From assembly GCF_003031585.1 (NCBI RefSeq), contig NZ_PWAA01000002.1:47837-111836 (forward strand): 64,000 bases of DNA, written 5' to 3'. Below, one piece after another: positions 17,449 through 25,634 of the stretch (within the stretch, counting starts at the first letter, position 1; each line of letters starts with the position of its first letter). The notes below the pieces were generated by a model. The model was not told the origin of the DNA, searched no databases, and saw only the letters and a list, made by a program, of their open reading frames with translations. The stretch comes from Thalassobius sp. I31.1. GTDB taxonomy: Bacteria > Pseudomonadota > Alphaproteobacteria > Rhodobacterales > Rhodobacteraceae. Both the position numbers and the translations under genes were made by a program.

Positions 17449-18735
17449 ATGACCGCACCTCTTCGACTTGGCATTGCAGGACTTGGCACCGTGGGTGTTG
17501 GTGTTGTGAAGATCATCCGCCAGAAAGCCAACCTTCTGTCCCTGCGCACAGGCCGTCCGGTGGTGATCACCGCTGTGTCCGCGCGCTCTAAGGATAAAGA
17601 TCGTGGCGTGAACCTGTCTGACTACGCCTGGGAAGATGATCCGGTTGCACTGGCGACCCGCGATGATGTGGATGTGTTTGTGGAACTGATGGGCGGCTCA
17701 GACGGCCCGGCGAAGGCCGCGACTGAGGCCGCGATTGCGGCTGGTAAAGATGTTGTCACCGCAAACAAAGCCATGCTGGCGATCCACGGTCAGGCGCTGG
17801 CTGAATCCGCTGAAACCGCAGGCAAGGTTATTCGATTTGAAGCAGCGGTTGCCGGTGGCATCCCTGTGGTCAAATCCCTGACCGAAGGTCTGGCAGGCAA
17901 CGACATCACCCGCGTCATGGGCGTGATGAACGGCACCTGTAACTACATCCTGACCCGCATGGAAAACGCTGGCCTGCCCTATGATGAGGTCTTTGCCGAG
18001 GCGGACGCATTGGGTTACCTCGAAGCGGACCCAAACCTTGACGTAGGCGGCATTGATGCGGGCCACAAACTGTCCCTGCTGGCCTCTATCGCATATGGCA
18101 CAAAGGTTTCCTTTGACGCGGTAGAGCTTGAAGGCATTGGCCGCATCACCATTGAAGACATCCATCAGGCGGCCGACATGGGCTACCGTATCAAGCTGCT
18201 GGGTGTAGCCCAGATGACCGGGCGTGGCCTGGAACAGCGTATGACCCCTTGCCTTGTGCCTGCGGACAGCCCGCTGGGTCAGCTGGAAGGTGGCACCAAT
18301 ATGGTTGTGCTGGAAGGTGACAACGTCGGTCAGATTGTGCTGCGCGGTGCGGGTGCTGGTGAAGGCCCGACCACAAGTGCAGTTATGTCTGACGTGATCG
18401 AAATCGCGCGCGGCACCCGCCTGACCACATTTGGTCAGCCTGCTGCCACGCTGGAAGAGGCCCGCCCGGCGCAATCCGCAACCCCGGCACCTTATTACCT
18501 GCGTATGGAGCTGACCGACAAACCAGGCGCGCTTGCAAAAGTTGCCGCCGTTCTGGGTGAGGCCGGTGTGTCCATTGACCGTATGCGCCAGTACAGCCAT
18601 GAAAGCGACAATGCGCCTGTGCTGATCGTAACCCATAAATGCACTCGCCAGTCTCTGGATGCGGCGCTCGAAGGTCTGGGCGGCACCGGTGTTGTGGCAA
18701 CTGCCCCGGTTGCGATCCGTATCGAAACAGTCTGA
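17449..18735 (+). CDS. hom: homoserine dehydrogenase
   Basis: A 428-residue enzyme reducing aspartate semialdehyde to homoserine for threonine and methionine synthesis. The NAD(P)-binding motif GIAGLGTVGVGVVKII is at residues 8-23. Catalytic-domain signatures VMNGTCNYILTRM and ADALGYLEADPNLDV are in the middle. A C-terminal ACT domain (about 348-425, YYLRMELTDKPGALAKV) suggests allosteric amino-acid control, as is known for this family. Confidence 0.97.
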   Translation: MTAPLRLGIAGLGTVGVGVVKIIRQKANLLSLRTGRPVVITAVSARSKDKDRGVNLSDYAWEDDPVALATRDDVDVFVELMGGSDGPAKAATEAAIAAGKDVVTANKAMLAIHGQALAESAETAGKVIRFEAAVAGGIPVVKSLTEGLAGNDITRVMGVMNGTCNYILTRMENAGLPYDEVFAEADALGYLEADPNLDVGGIDAGHKLSLLASIAYGTKVSFDAVELEGIGRITIEDIHQAADMGYRIKLLGVAQMTGRGLEQRMTPCLVPADSPLGQLEGGTNMVVLEGDNVGQIVLRGAGAGEGPTTSAVMSDVIEIARGTRLTTFGQPAATLEEARPAQSATPAPYYLRMELTDKPGALAKVAAVLGEAGVSIDRMRQYSHESDNAPVLIVTHKCTRQSLDAALEGLGGTGVVATAPVAIRIETV

Positions 18736-18756
18736 TCTGCGGGAAGGGGACAGAAA

Positions 18757-19485
18757 ATGCGCCTGATCCCTGCCCTTCTGACCGGCGCAATTGCAGCGAC
18801 AGCCGGCTGGTATTTCCTTCTGCGAGATACCGGCCCCTCTGCTTCGGATGTCGTTCAGGCCCTGCATGAGAATGACCCGACGCTGGTGGATGCCGACATT
18901 AGCCTGGACGACTGCCAGCTTACCATTCTCAGCGAACACCGAACCGAAACGGAACCAGCGCAGATCCGACGTGCAAAAATGACCGCTGATCTGCGGCAAT
19001 TCCGGATGGATACTGTAAACATTTCAGATCCCGCTGCGGCCCCCGTCATTCTGACCATCACACGTGACGGCACATCTGCTGATCTGCTCTCTCAGCTTGA
19101 GGCCATGGCTGCGTTTCTGCCAGAGGAATTCTCTGCAACTTCTCCGCTTGAGGCCATGCGAGGCGCGCTGGATCAGCCCGGAGGACAATTCAGCTTTCAG
19201 GTCGCCGCTGAAGTGATCTCAGGTGACGACGGCGTACAAACACTGATGCCCCACGCCGATGCCCCTCTTTTCTATGAGTTTTCTCAGCGCGTTCTGGATC
19301 TGCCCTCACCTGCGACTTACATCAATACGCAGTTGTTTTCCGGCAGTACGGTCAGCAAAGACAGTTTCATCCTTGGTTCAGTTGTGATCCCAGGCAAACT
19401 GCAGTTCCGGACCCCGGACCAGATACAGGCCCGCGCGCTGGGTGAAATACTATTTTATTACACCGCAGCACATTGCCCTGAGTGA
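18757..19485 (+). CDS. hypothetical secreted or membrane-anchored protein
   Basis: A 242-residue protein 21 bp after hom, so probably co-transcribed. The N-terminal segment LIPALLTGAIAATAGWYFLL is a signal anchor. The rest is soluble with two separated cysteines and no recognised domain. Its link to homoserine metabolism is unclear. Confidence 0.65.
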   Translation: MRLIPALLTGAIAATAGWYFLLRDTGPSASDVVQALHENDPTLVDADISLDDCQLTILSEHRTETEPAQIRRAKMTADLRQFRMDTVNISDPAAAPVILTITRDGTSADLLSQLEAMAAFLPEEFSATSPLEAMRGALDQPGGQFSFQVAAEVISGDDGVQTLMPHADAPLFYEFSQRVLDLPSPATYINTQLFSGSTVSKDSFILGSVVIPGKLQFRTPDQIQARALGEILFYYTAAHCPE

Positions 19486-19651
19486 TTTTTCTCCAGGCCT
19501 CTTTACCTTTGCTGCAGGGGTTTATGTCAGGCCATTAATCTGACGCCTTATTCGCAACACTGGCCGCCCGGAAGAAGGGATTCAACTTGCCCTGGCGGCC
19601 CGGTCCGATTAAACCCGGCGCAACCTATGTTTTATCCGGGAAGACCGAACA

Positions 19652-20623
19652 ATGCCCACATCTTCTGACTTTAACGATCGTATGCTGTCTCTGGGCCTGG
19701 CCCGTGTGTCTGAGGCTGCTGCTCTGGCCTCTGCCAGCCTTGTAGGCCGTGGCGATGAGAAAGCCGCTGACCAGGCTGCCGTAAACGCCATGCGCGAACA
19801 GCTGAACCTGCTGGATATTGCCGGTGTGGTTGTGATCGGTGAAGGCGAACGCGACGAAGCGCCAATGCTGTACATCGGTGAAGAAGTTGGTACTGGCACA
19901 GGCCCTGGTGTTGATATCGCGCTGGACCCGCTGGAAGGCACAACGCTGACCGCGAAAGACATGCCAAACGCACTGACCGTGATCGCAATGGGTCCGCGCG
20001 GCTCTATGCTGCACGCGCCTGACGTTTACATGGACAAGCTGGCGGTTGGCCCGGGCTTCCCTGAAGGCGTTGTAACGCTGGACATGTCCCCAAAGGAACG
20101 TGTTGAAGCGCTTGCCAAAGCCAAAGGCTGTGCCTGCGAAGACATCACAGTCTGCGTCCTGGAACGTCCACGCCATGAAGACGTGATTGCAGGTATCCGT
20201 GAAACCGGCGCTGCGATCCGTCTGATTTCCGATGGTGATGTTGCAGGCGTTATGCATTGCGCAGAATCTGAAACAACCGGCATCGACATGTATATGGGCA
20301 CTGGCGGCGCACCCGAAGGTGTTCTGGCTGCGGCTGCTTTGAAATGCATGGGTGGTCAAATGTACGGTCGTCTGTTGTTCCGCAACGATGACGAACGTGG
20401 CCGCGCGACCAAAGCCGGCATCACCGATTTCGACAAGATCTATTCCCGTGACGAAATGGTCACCGAAGACGTTCTGTTCGCAGCAACCGGCGTAACAGAC
20501 GGTTCCATCCTGTCCGGCGTCAAGCGCGAGCCAGGCTGGCTGACCACAGAAACCGTTCTGATGCGTTCGCGCACCGGTTCCGTGCGTCGCATGGAATACC
20601 GCACCCCTGTGGATGCTGTATAA
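19652..20623 (+). CDS. glpX: fructose-1,6-bisphosphatase class II (GlpX)
   Basis: A 323-residue gluconeogenic phosphatase. The metal- and phosphate-binding motifs GEGERDEAPMLYIGEEVG (about 55-75) and DIALDPLEGT (about 88-97) are characteristic of the lithium-sensitive phosphatase fold. Length matches GlpX. The leader holds an inverted repeat (GGCCGCC at 19562, GGCGGCC at 19594) without a T run. recJ follows after 5 bp. Confidence 0.96.
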   Translation: MPTSSDFNDRMLSLGLARVSEAAALASASLVGRGDEKAADQAAVNAMREQLNLLDIAGVVVIGEGERDEAPMLYIGEEVGTGTGPGVDIALDPLEGTTLTAKDMPNALTVIAMGPRGSMLHAPDVYMDKLAVGPGFPEGVVTLDMSPKERVEALAKAKGCACEDITVCVLERPRHEDVIAGIRETGAAIRLISDGDVAGVMHCAESETTGIDMYMGTGGAPEGVLAAAALKCMGGQMYGRLLFRNDDERGRATKAGITDFDKIYSRDEMVTEDVLFAATGVTDGSILSGVKREPGWLTTETVLMRSRTGSVRRMEYRTPVDAV

Positions 20624-20628
20624 TTAAC

Positions 20629-22416
20629 GTGTCTGAGGCCCCGGCATTTCTGAATGTGGATGCGTCGCTCAACGGGCGGCGCTGGCTGGGGCCTGACATA
20701 GAGACCGAACGCCAGGCAGAAGCCATGGCGCAGCAGACTGGTCTCGCTCCGGCATTATGCCGGACGCTCGCCCGGCTGGGCGTCAGCGCTATGGATGCGC
20801 CTTCTTATCTTGAACCGTCTTTGCGGGATCTTCTGCCCGATCCGCGTTCCCTGCTGGACATGGAAACTGCTGCCACACGTTTTCTGCAGGCCGCGCAATC
20901 CGGCCAGCGCATTGCCGTGTTTGCCGATTATGACGTGGATGGCGGCACATCCGGTGCGCTGCTGATCCACTGGCTGCGTGAACTGGGCTATCCGGTTGAT
21001 GAACGCGCCACACTTTATGTGCCCGACCGGATTGACGAAGGCTATGGCCCCAATGCCCCGGCGATTGCAGAACTTGCGGCGAACCATGACCTGATCGTTT
21101 GTGTTGACTGCGGCACGCTTTCCCATGACGCCCTGGCCGCCGCCGGTGATACCGATGTTATCGTGCTGGATCACCACCTTGGCGGCGAAACCCTGCCTGA
21201 TGTGCATGCAGTGGTGAACCCGAACCGTCAGGATGAAAGCGGCGATCTGGCCCACCTTTGTGCCGCTGCTGTGGTCTTCCTGATGCTGGTCGAAACCGGC
21301 CGCCAGATGCGCGAAGCGGGCAATGCCGGACCAAACCTTCTGAACCTGCTGGATTTCGTCGCCCTTGCCACCGTGGCCGATGTTGCGCCCCTGATCGGTG
21401 TGAACCGCGCTTTTGTACGTCAGGGCCTGAAAGTTCTGGCACAACGTCACCATACCGGCCTTGTGGCGCTGGCTGACAGTGCAGGCATGGACGGGCCGCC
21501 GACGTCATACCACCTTGGTTTCCTGCTGGGGCCGCGCATCAACGCAGGCGGACGGATTGGCAAAGCCGATCTGGGTGCGCGCCTGCTTGCTTCCGTTGAT
21601 CCACAGGAAGCCCACGCCATGGCGGCGCAGCTTGAGATCCTGAACCGTGAACGTCGCGAGATCGAAAATCTGACCCGTGAAGTCGCGATGGATCAGGCGC
21701 AAAATCGCCTTGAGGCCCATACACCAGAAAGCAACCGTCCGGCGGCGTTGGCCTGGGCTGCGGACGATGGCTGGCATCCTGGTGTTGTCGGAATTGTCGC
21801 GTCTCGCATGAAAGAGGCGACAAACCTGCCCGCGATTGTCATTGGCTTTGATGGTAATGCGGGCAAAGGCTCTGGTCGCTCGGTCTCTGGCGTTGATCTG
21901 GGCCATGCGATTCAGAAACTTGTTGCGGAAGGCCTGCTTGAGAAAGGCGGCGGGCATAAAATGGCGGCGGGCCTGTCCCTGACCCGGGATCAGCTGGAAC
22001 CCGCCATGGAACGGCTTGAAGAACTGCTGGCGAAACAAGGCGCAGGCCTTGGCGGCCCGGCGGCGCTGAAGCTGGACGCACTGTTGATGCCAGGGGCGGC
22101 CCAGACCGATCTGGTCACAAAAATCGAATCCGCCGGCCCATATGGTGCCGGTGCCCCCGGCCCCCGGTTTGCTTTCGCCAGTCAGAAAATCTTTTTCGCC
22201 AAACGCGTCGGGGAATCACACCTGAAGATCAGTTTTGGCGATGGTATGGGCCCGCGCATTGATGCGATTTGCTTTGGGGCTTTTGACGGCCCGCTTGGCC
22301 CTGCCCTGCAGGATCATAACGGGGCCTTGTTCCACCTGGCCGGGCGGCTGGAAATCAATCGCTGGCAGGGGCGCGAAAGCGTGCAGCTGCGACTTGAGGA
22401 TGCGGCAGAGGCCTAA
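20629..22416 (+). CDS. recJ: single-stranded-DNA exonuclease RecJ
   Basis: A 595-residue 5'-3' single-strand exonuclease acting in recombination and mismatch repair. Catalytic motifs are FADYDVDGGTSGALL (about 104-118), VDCGTLSHDAL, DHH (near residue 184) and the DHHA1-domain GGGHKMAAG. The start is GTG at 20629, just after glpX, implying coupled expression. Length is typical. Confidence 0.96.
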   Translation: MSEAPAFLNVDASLNGRRWLGPDIETERQAEAMAQQTGLAPALCRTLARLGVSAMDAPSYLEPSLRDLLPDPRSLLDMETAATRFLQAAQSGQRIAVFADYDVDGGTSGALLIHWLRELGYPVDERATLYVPDRIDEGYGPNAPAIAELAANHDLIVCVDCGTLSHDALAAAGDTDVIVLDHHLGGETLPDVHAVVNPNRQDESGDLAHLCAAAVVFLMLVETGRQMREAGNAGPNLLNLLDFVALATVADVAPLIGVNRAFVRQGLKVLAQRHHTGLVALADSAGMDGPPTSYHLGFLLGPRINAGGRIGKADLGARLLASVDPQEAHAMAAQLEILNRERREIENLTREVAMDQAQNRLEAHTPESNRPAALAWAADDGWHPGVVGIVASRMKEATNLPAIVIGFDGNAGKGSGRSVSGVDLGHAIQKLVAEGLLEKGGGHKMAAGLSLTRDQLEPAMERLEELLAKQGAGLGGPAALKLDALLMPGAAQTDLVTKIESAGPYGAGAPGPRFAFASQKIFFAKRVGESHLKISFGDGMGPRIDAICFGAFDGPLGPALQDHNGALFHLAGRLEINRWQGRESVQLRLEDAAEA

Positions 22417-22490
22417 AACACGCCCAGGCATACCCATGCACCCCGCCGCTGTGAAATCTTAACTTTTTGCAGAAAAAACCACATTTTTCT

Positions 22491-22519
22491 CTTGCCGAGT
22501 CTCCGAGGACAAGCTAAAT
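22491..22519 (+). promoter_or_regulatory. putative sigma-70 promoter of tRNA-Glu copy 1
   Basis: CTTGCC/TTGCCG at 22491-22497 can serve as -35 and CTAAAT at 22514-22519 as -10 with a 16-17 bp spacer. The tRNA begins 18 bases later. The same pair sits in copy 2. Confidence 0.5.
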
Positions 22520-22537
22520 ACCCGCTCACCGAACGGT

Positions 22538-22612
22538 GCTCCCTTCGTCTATCGGTTAGGACGTCAGGTTTTCAACCTGAAAAGAGGGGTTCGATTCCCC
22601 TAGGGAGTACCA
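22538..22612 (+). tRNA. tRNA-Glu (TTC), copy 1
   Basis: A 75-base cloverleaf with encoded CCA. Acceptor GCTCCCT pairs with AGGGAGT; the anticodon loop TTTTCAA gives TTC; the T arm is GGGGTTCGATTCCCC. Confidence 0.97.
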
Positions 22613-22751
22613 CGGTTACCCTCCGCAAATTAAATACAGCTGAAATCAGGCAACTGAATTCTGTTTTCTGCTGCGGTTTTGCCTGCATCCCACACCCGGA
22701 TACCTCCTGCGCAGAAAATCCGAAAAACATCCTGAATCTGCTGTTTTTCCT

Positions 22752-22780
22752 CTTGCCGAGTCTCCGAGGACAAGCTAAAT
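22752..22780 (+). promoter_or_regulatory. putative sigma-70 promoter of tRNA-Glu copy 2
   Basis: The same -35-like CTTGCC and -10-like CTAAAT as copy 1, in the duplicated block. It probably also drives the CAU tRNA that follows 6 bases after the second tRNA-Glu. Confidence 0.5.
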
Positions 22781-22798
22781 ACCCGCTCACCGAACGGT

Positions 22799-22873
22799 GC
22801 TCCCTTCGTCTATCGGTTAGGACGTCAGGTTTTCAACCTGAAAAGAGGGGTTCGATTCCCCTAGGGAGTACCA
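22799..22873 (+). tRNA. tRNA-Glu (TTC), copy 2
   Basis: Sequence-identical to the copy at 22538-22612, with encoded CCA. Confidence 0.97.
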
Positions 22874-22879
22874 CGGTAT

Positions 22880-22956
22880 GGCGCGGTAGCTCAGTTGGTT
22901 AGAGCGCTCGACTCATAATCGAGAGGTCGGGAGTTCAAGTCTCCCCCACGCCACCA
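22880..22956 (+). tRNA. tRNA with CAT anticodon (Met elongator or Ile2)
   Basis: A 77-base cloverleaf with encoded CCA. Anticodon stem CTCGA/TCGAG with loop CTCATAA gives CAT. It is not the initiator type, lacking the three G-C pairs in the anticodon stem. The CGACTCATAATCG stem-loop resembles the lysidine-modified Ile2 tRNA of E. coli, so Met versus Ile2 is unresolved. The acceptor stem GGCGCGG/CCACGCC has a C-A mismatch at position 5-68. Confidence 0.92.
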
Positions 22957-23020
22957 CTTTCCACACAAAAGAAGACGGCAGGTTAAACCCACCGCCTTAC
23001 ATGTGTCTCAGATGTTCTGT

Positions 23021-23779
23021 TCAGATTTTCGGATCCGGGTTTTCCGTATGGCCATCCACCGCGATCACCTGACCGGAAACAAGGCGGGCTTTATCTGAAC
23101 TCAGGAAAACCGCCATGTCTGCGATGTCTGAGGCTTCGACAAAACTGCGCATGGATGTGCCCACCGCGTAGCCTGCGTAAACTTCGTCGCGGGTCATGCC
23201 TTTGGCACTTGCTTCGCGTTCCAGCACACCTTCCATACGCGGCCCTTCCACGGCCCCCGGACAGATCGCATTGGCGCGGATGCCGAAAGGCCCCAGTTCC
23301 ATCGCGAGCGTTTTCATCAGCCCGATCATCGCCCATTTCGCGGCGGCATAGGGCGCACGGAAGGGATAGCCATACTGCCCTGCTGTGGACGACGTGATAA
23401 CGATAGAACCCTGCCCTGCGGTCTTCATCAGGGGCGCTGCATATTTTGCGGCCAGGAAGGCACCTTCAAGGTTCACAGAAACGCATTTCTGCCAGTCTGT
23501 CAGTTCCACATCTTCAATCGCTGCTGTCGGCCCTGCAATGCCCGCATTCGCGCACAACGCGTCAAGCCCGCCCGCCTGCGTGATCTTGTTGAACACAGCC
23601 TTCATGTCTTCTTCGGCAGAGGCATCTGCAAGGTGGCCCTTAAAATGCGAAGGCAGCGCATTTAGCGCTGCCTCATTCACATCTGTCACATGGATTTCAT
23701 AGCCATCCGCATCAAACGCCTGCGCCATCGCAAGCCCGATGCCAGATCCTCCGGCAGTGATCAGAACACGTTTCATCAT
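23021..23779 (-). CDS. short-chain dehydrogenase/reductase in the carnitine locus
   Basis: A 252-residue SDR with the cofactor motif TAGGSGIG at residues 8-15, NAG near residue 90 and the active-site Tyr-Lys in APYAAAKWAM (about 150). The start overlaps the upstream carnitine dehydrogenase stop (ATGA), so it is coupled to that gene. Its substrate is not evident. Oxidation or reduction of a carnitine-pathway keto/hydroxy acid (for example acetoacetate/3-hydroxybutyrate) is an inference from context. Confidence 0.85.
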   Translation of the reverse strand: MMKRVLITAGGSGIGLAMAQAFDADGYEIHVTDVNEAALNALPSHFKGHLADASAEEDMKAVFNKITQAGGLDALCANAGIAGPTAAIEDVELTDWQKCVSVNLEGAFLAAKYAAPLMKTAGQGSIVITSSTAGQYGYPFRAPYAAAKWAMIGLMKTLAMELGPFGIRANAICPGAVEGPRMEGVLEREASAKGMTRDEVYAGYAVGTSMRSFVEASDIADMAVFLSSDKARLVSGQVIAVDGHTENPDPKI

Positions 23780-25218
23780 TTTTTCCCCACGGCTTTGCCA
23801 ACACCTTCCGGCAGCGGCCGTGTCGCGTGACCTTCCGCGATCCGGCCCAGCGTTGCTGCGATATGCGATGCAGGTTTCGATGCACGGCGGGTTTCAAGGC
23901 TGACGTGGATCAACATATGTTCACCCGTGGCCAACAGACGATCCCCTTCAACCATTTCATGCCAAAGATGCATCTTCTTGCCTTCACCCAACAAACAGCG
24001 CGTGCGCACCTGGATCTGTGCCCCCGCATGGGCTTCGTCCAGGTGGCGGATATGGGTTTCAGCGGTGAAGTAACTGCCGCCTGAGGAAATATATTCCGCA
24101 TCACAGCCGATCAATTCCATGAATTTGTCAGTCGCATCACCAAAGGCCTGAAGATAGCGCGCCTCATTCATGTGACCATTGTAGTCGGTCCAGTCCAGCG
24201 GCACGACCCGGCTGACAGTGGTGATGAGGCCGGACATATCAATGGGTTGCGCCATACGTTTGTCCTGCGCATTCAGCAGCGCCCCTGCCCCGTAATCCTG
24301 CGCCTTCAACGCGCGCATCATACCGACCAGGTTGTTGTCACGGATGCGTTCCAATTCGCGGATGGAGTGATGACCGGATTGCGCGTCAGACTGATCCGCG
24401 ATCATGTCGATCAGCTCATCCGTCAGTTCCGGCACATCCATCAGCTTGGTCCAGGGCCATTGCAGGCAAGGACCGAACTGCGCGATGAAATGTTTCATAC
24501 CCGCTTCACCACCGGCAATGCGATAGGTTTCAAACAGGCCCATCTGCCCCCAGCGCAGACCAAATCCATAGCGGATTGCGTCATCGATTTCCTCTGTCGT
24601 TGCGATGCCGTCTTTGACCAGCCAAAGCGCCTCGCGCCACACAGCTTCCAGAAAACGATCCGCAATATGCGCATCGATTTCTTTTTTCAGATGCAGCGGG
24701 TGCATCCCAATTGCGGTCAGGATTTCCTTGGCACGCTCAACCACCTCCGCCGGGTTCGCTTCGGTTGTGACAAGTTCGGCCAGCGGCAGAAGATAAACCG
24801 GGTTAAACGGATGGGTCACCACGATTTGACCAGGGTTCGCCATGCCTTCCTGAAGCTCAGACGGTTTAAATCCTGAGGTGGAAGATCCGATAATCGCATC
24901 CGCAGGCGCATGTTCCTGCAGGCCTGCGTAAACCTTATGTTTGATCTCAAGACGTTCCGGCACGCTTTCCTGGATCCAGGACGTACCGGCCACGGCATCT
25001 TTGATCTCTGCATGAAAGGTCAATTTGCCTTCCGCTGGCATGGCCACATCGGACAGGCCCGGCAAGGACCGACGTGCATTGGAAAGGACTTCGCTGATTT
25101 TGCGTTCGGCTTCGGGATCAGGATCAAAGACCTGAACATCCCACCCCATCAGCAGAAAGCGTGCAGCCCATCCACCACCAATTACACCACCGCCGATAAT
25201 CGTAGCAATTCTTGTCAT
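23776..25218 (-). CDS. L-carnitine dehydrogenase fused to a betainyl-CoA thioesterase
   Basis: A 480-residue two-domain protein. Residues 1-315 form a 3-hydroxyacyl-CoA-dehydrogenase-type domain with the NAD motif IGGGVIGGGWAARFLLMGW at 8-26. Residues about 335-460 form a hotdog thioesterase with DWTDYNGHMNEARYLQAF. This fusion architecture is known for alphaproteobacterial carnitine catabolism: carnitine is oxidised to 3-dehydrocarnitine, and betainyl-CoA made by BKACE is hydrolysed to glycine betaine. Both partners' genes are adjacent, which strongly supports the assignment. Confidence 0.92.
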   Translation of the reverse strand: MTRIATIIGGGVIGGGWAARFLLMGWDVQVFDPDPEAERKISEVLSNARRSLPGLSDVAMPAEGKLTFHAEIKDAVAGTSWIQESVPERLEIKHKVYAGLQEHAPADAIIGSSTSGFKPSELQEGMANPGQIVVTHPFNPVYLLPLAELVTTEANPAEVVERAKEILTAIGMHPLHLKKEIDAHIADRFLEAVWREALWLVKDGIATTEEIDDAIRYGFGLRWGQMGLFETYRIAGGEAGMKHFIAQFGPCLQWPWTKLMDVPELTDELIDMIADQSDAQSGHHSIRELERIRDNNLVGMMRALKAQDYGAGALLNAQDKRMAQPIDMSGLITTVSRVVPLDWTDYNGHMNEARYLQAFGDATDKFMELIGCDAEYISSGGSYFTAETHIRHLDEAHAGAQIQVRTRCLLGEGKKMHLWHEMVEGDRLLATGEHMLIHVSLETRRASKPASHIAATLGRIAEGHATRPLPEGVGKAVGKK

Positions 25219-25273
25219 TTTCTCATCCCTTTGGTCTTCATGCAGGTGCGAACCTGCCCCCTCCCCGGGGTAT

Positions 25274-25612
25274 TCAATCTATGCAAAGCGTTGCAACGTC
25301 ACCGTCTTCAAAGACTTCGGTACAGCCAAATGTCGTGCTGTCTTCGCTGCAATAGCCGCTTTTTTCGCCGTCTTCTTCAATCGCCAGGCAAAGCCCTTCG
25401 CAGGACCGGCTGGATGTGCAGACATCGCCACCATCTGTTGTCGGCCTGACGCAGATCTCATTTCCGAACAGGCCGGCTTCGACCTTACCGTAATCCGCGT
25501 GACAGGCCGCACGTTCACCCGCGGTCATCGCGACAACATCAACCGGCGTTGCGCTTTCCTGACAGGAGGCAAGAGCTGCGATTGTTCCGATCACCATCAT
25601 AGTTTTCCACAT
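25274..25612 (-). CDS. small cysteine-rich lipoprotein inside the carnitine operon
   Basis: A 112-residue protein whose N-terminus MWKTMMVIGTIAALASC ends in a lipobox (LASC). The mature part is acidic and has eight further cysteines in closely spaced groups (CHADYG; CVRP; CTSSRSCEGLC; CSEDSTTFGC; C near the end), suggesting a disulfide-knotted extracytoplasmic domain. It lies between the BKACE and carnitine dehydrogenase genes with short gaps on the same strand. Function is not recognised. Confidence 0.7.
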   Translation of the reverse strand: MWKTMMVIGTIAALASCQESATPVDVVAMTAGERAACHADYGKVEAGLFGNEICVRPTTDGGDVCTSSRSCEGLCLAIEEDGEKSGYCSEDSTTFGCTEVFEDGDVATLCID

Positions 25613-25634
25613 CTCTTGTCTCCTTAAGTTTGAT

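Larger units (their letters stand above)
22489..22616 (+). repeat. 128-bp direct repeat, copy 1 (promoter plus tRNA-Glu)
   Basis: Bases 22489-22616 are identical to 22750-22877 (offset 261 bp). The repeat covers a promoter-like region, the leader, the whole tRNA-Glu gene and a few bases beyond. Confidence 0.95.
22750..22877 (+). repeat. 128-bp direct repeat, copy 2 (promoter plus tRNA-Glu)
   Basis: Identical to 22489-22616. The roughly 130 bp between the two copies is not repeated. Confidence 0.95.

Noticed and set aside
17698..18999. 433-codon open frame on the minus strand over hom
   Set aside because: It mirrors the hom coding sequence, and its translation lacks any domain; hom carries intact motifs and an ACT domain.
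22492..22902. 136-codon open frame across the tRNA-Glu repeats
   Set aside because: Its repeated peptide is just translated tRNA and promoter sequence from the two 128-bp copies.
22538..22956. Integration site for a mobile element at the tRNA cluster
   Set aside because: No integrase or partial tRNA repeat follows; the repeat is a full tRNA duplication and flanking genes are ordinary metabolic genes.
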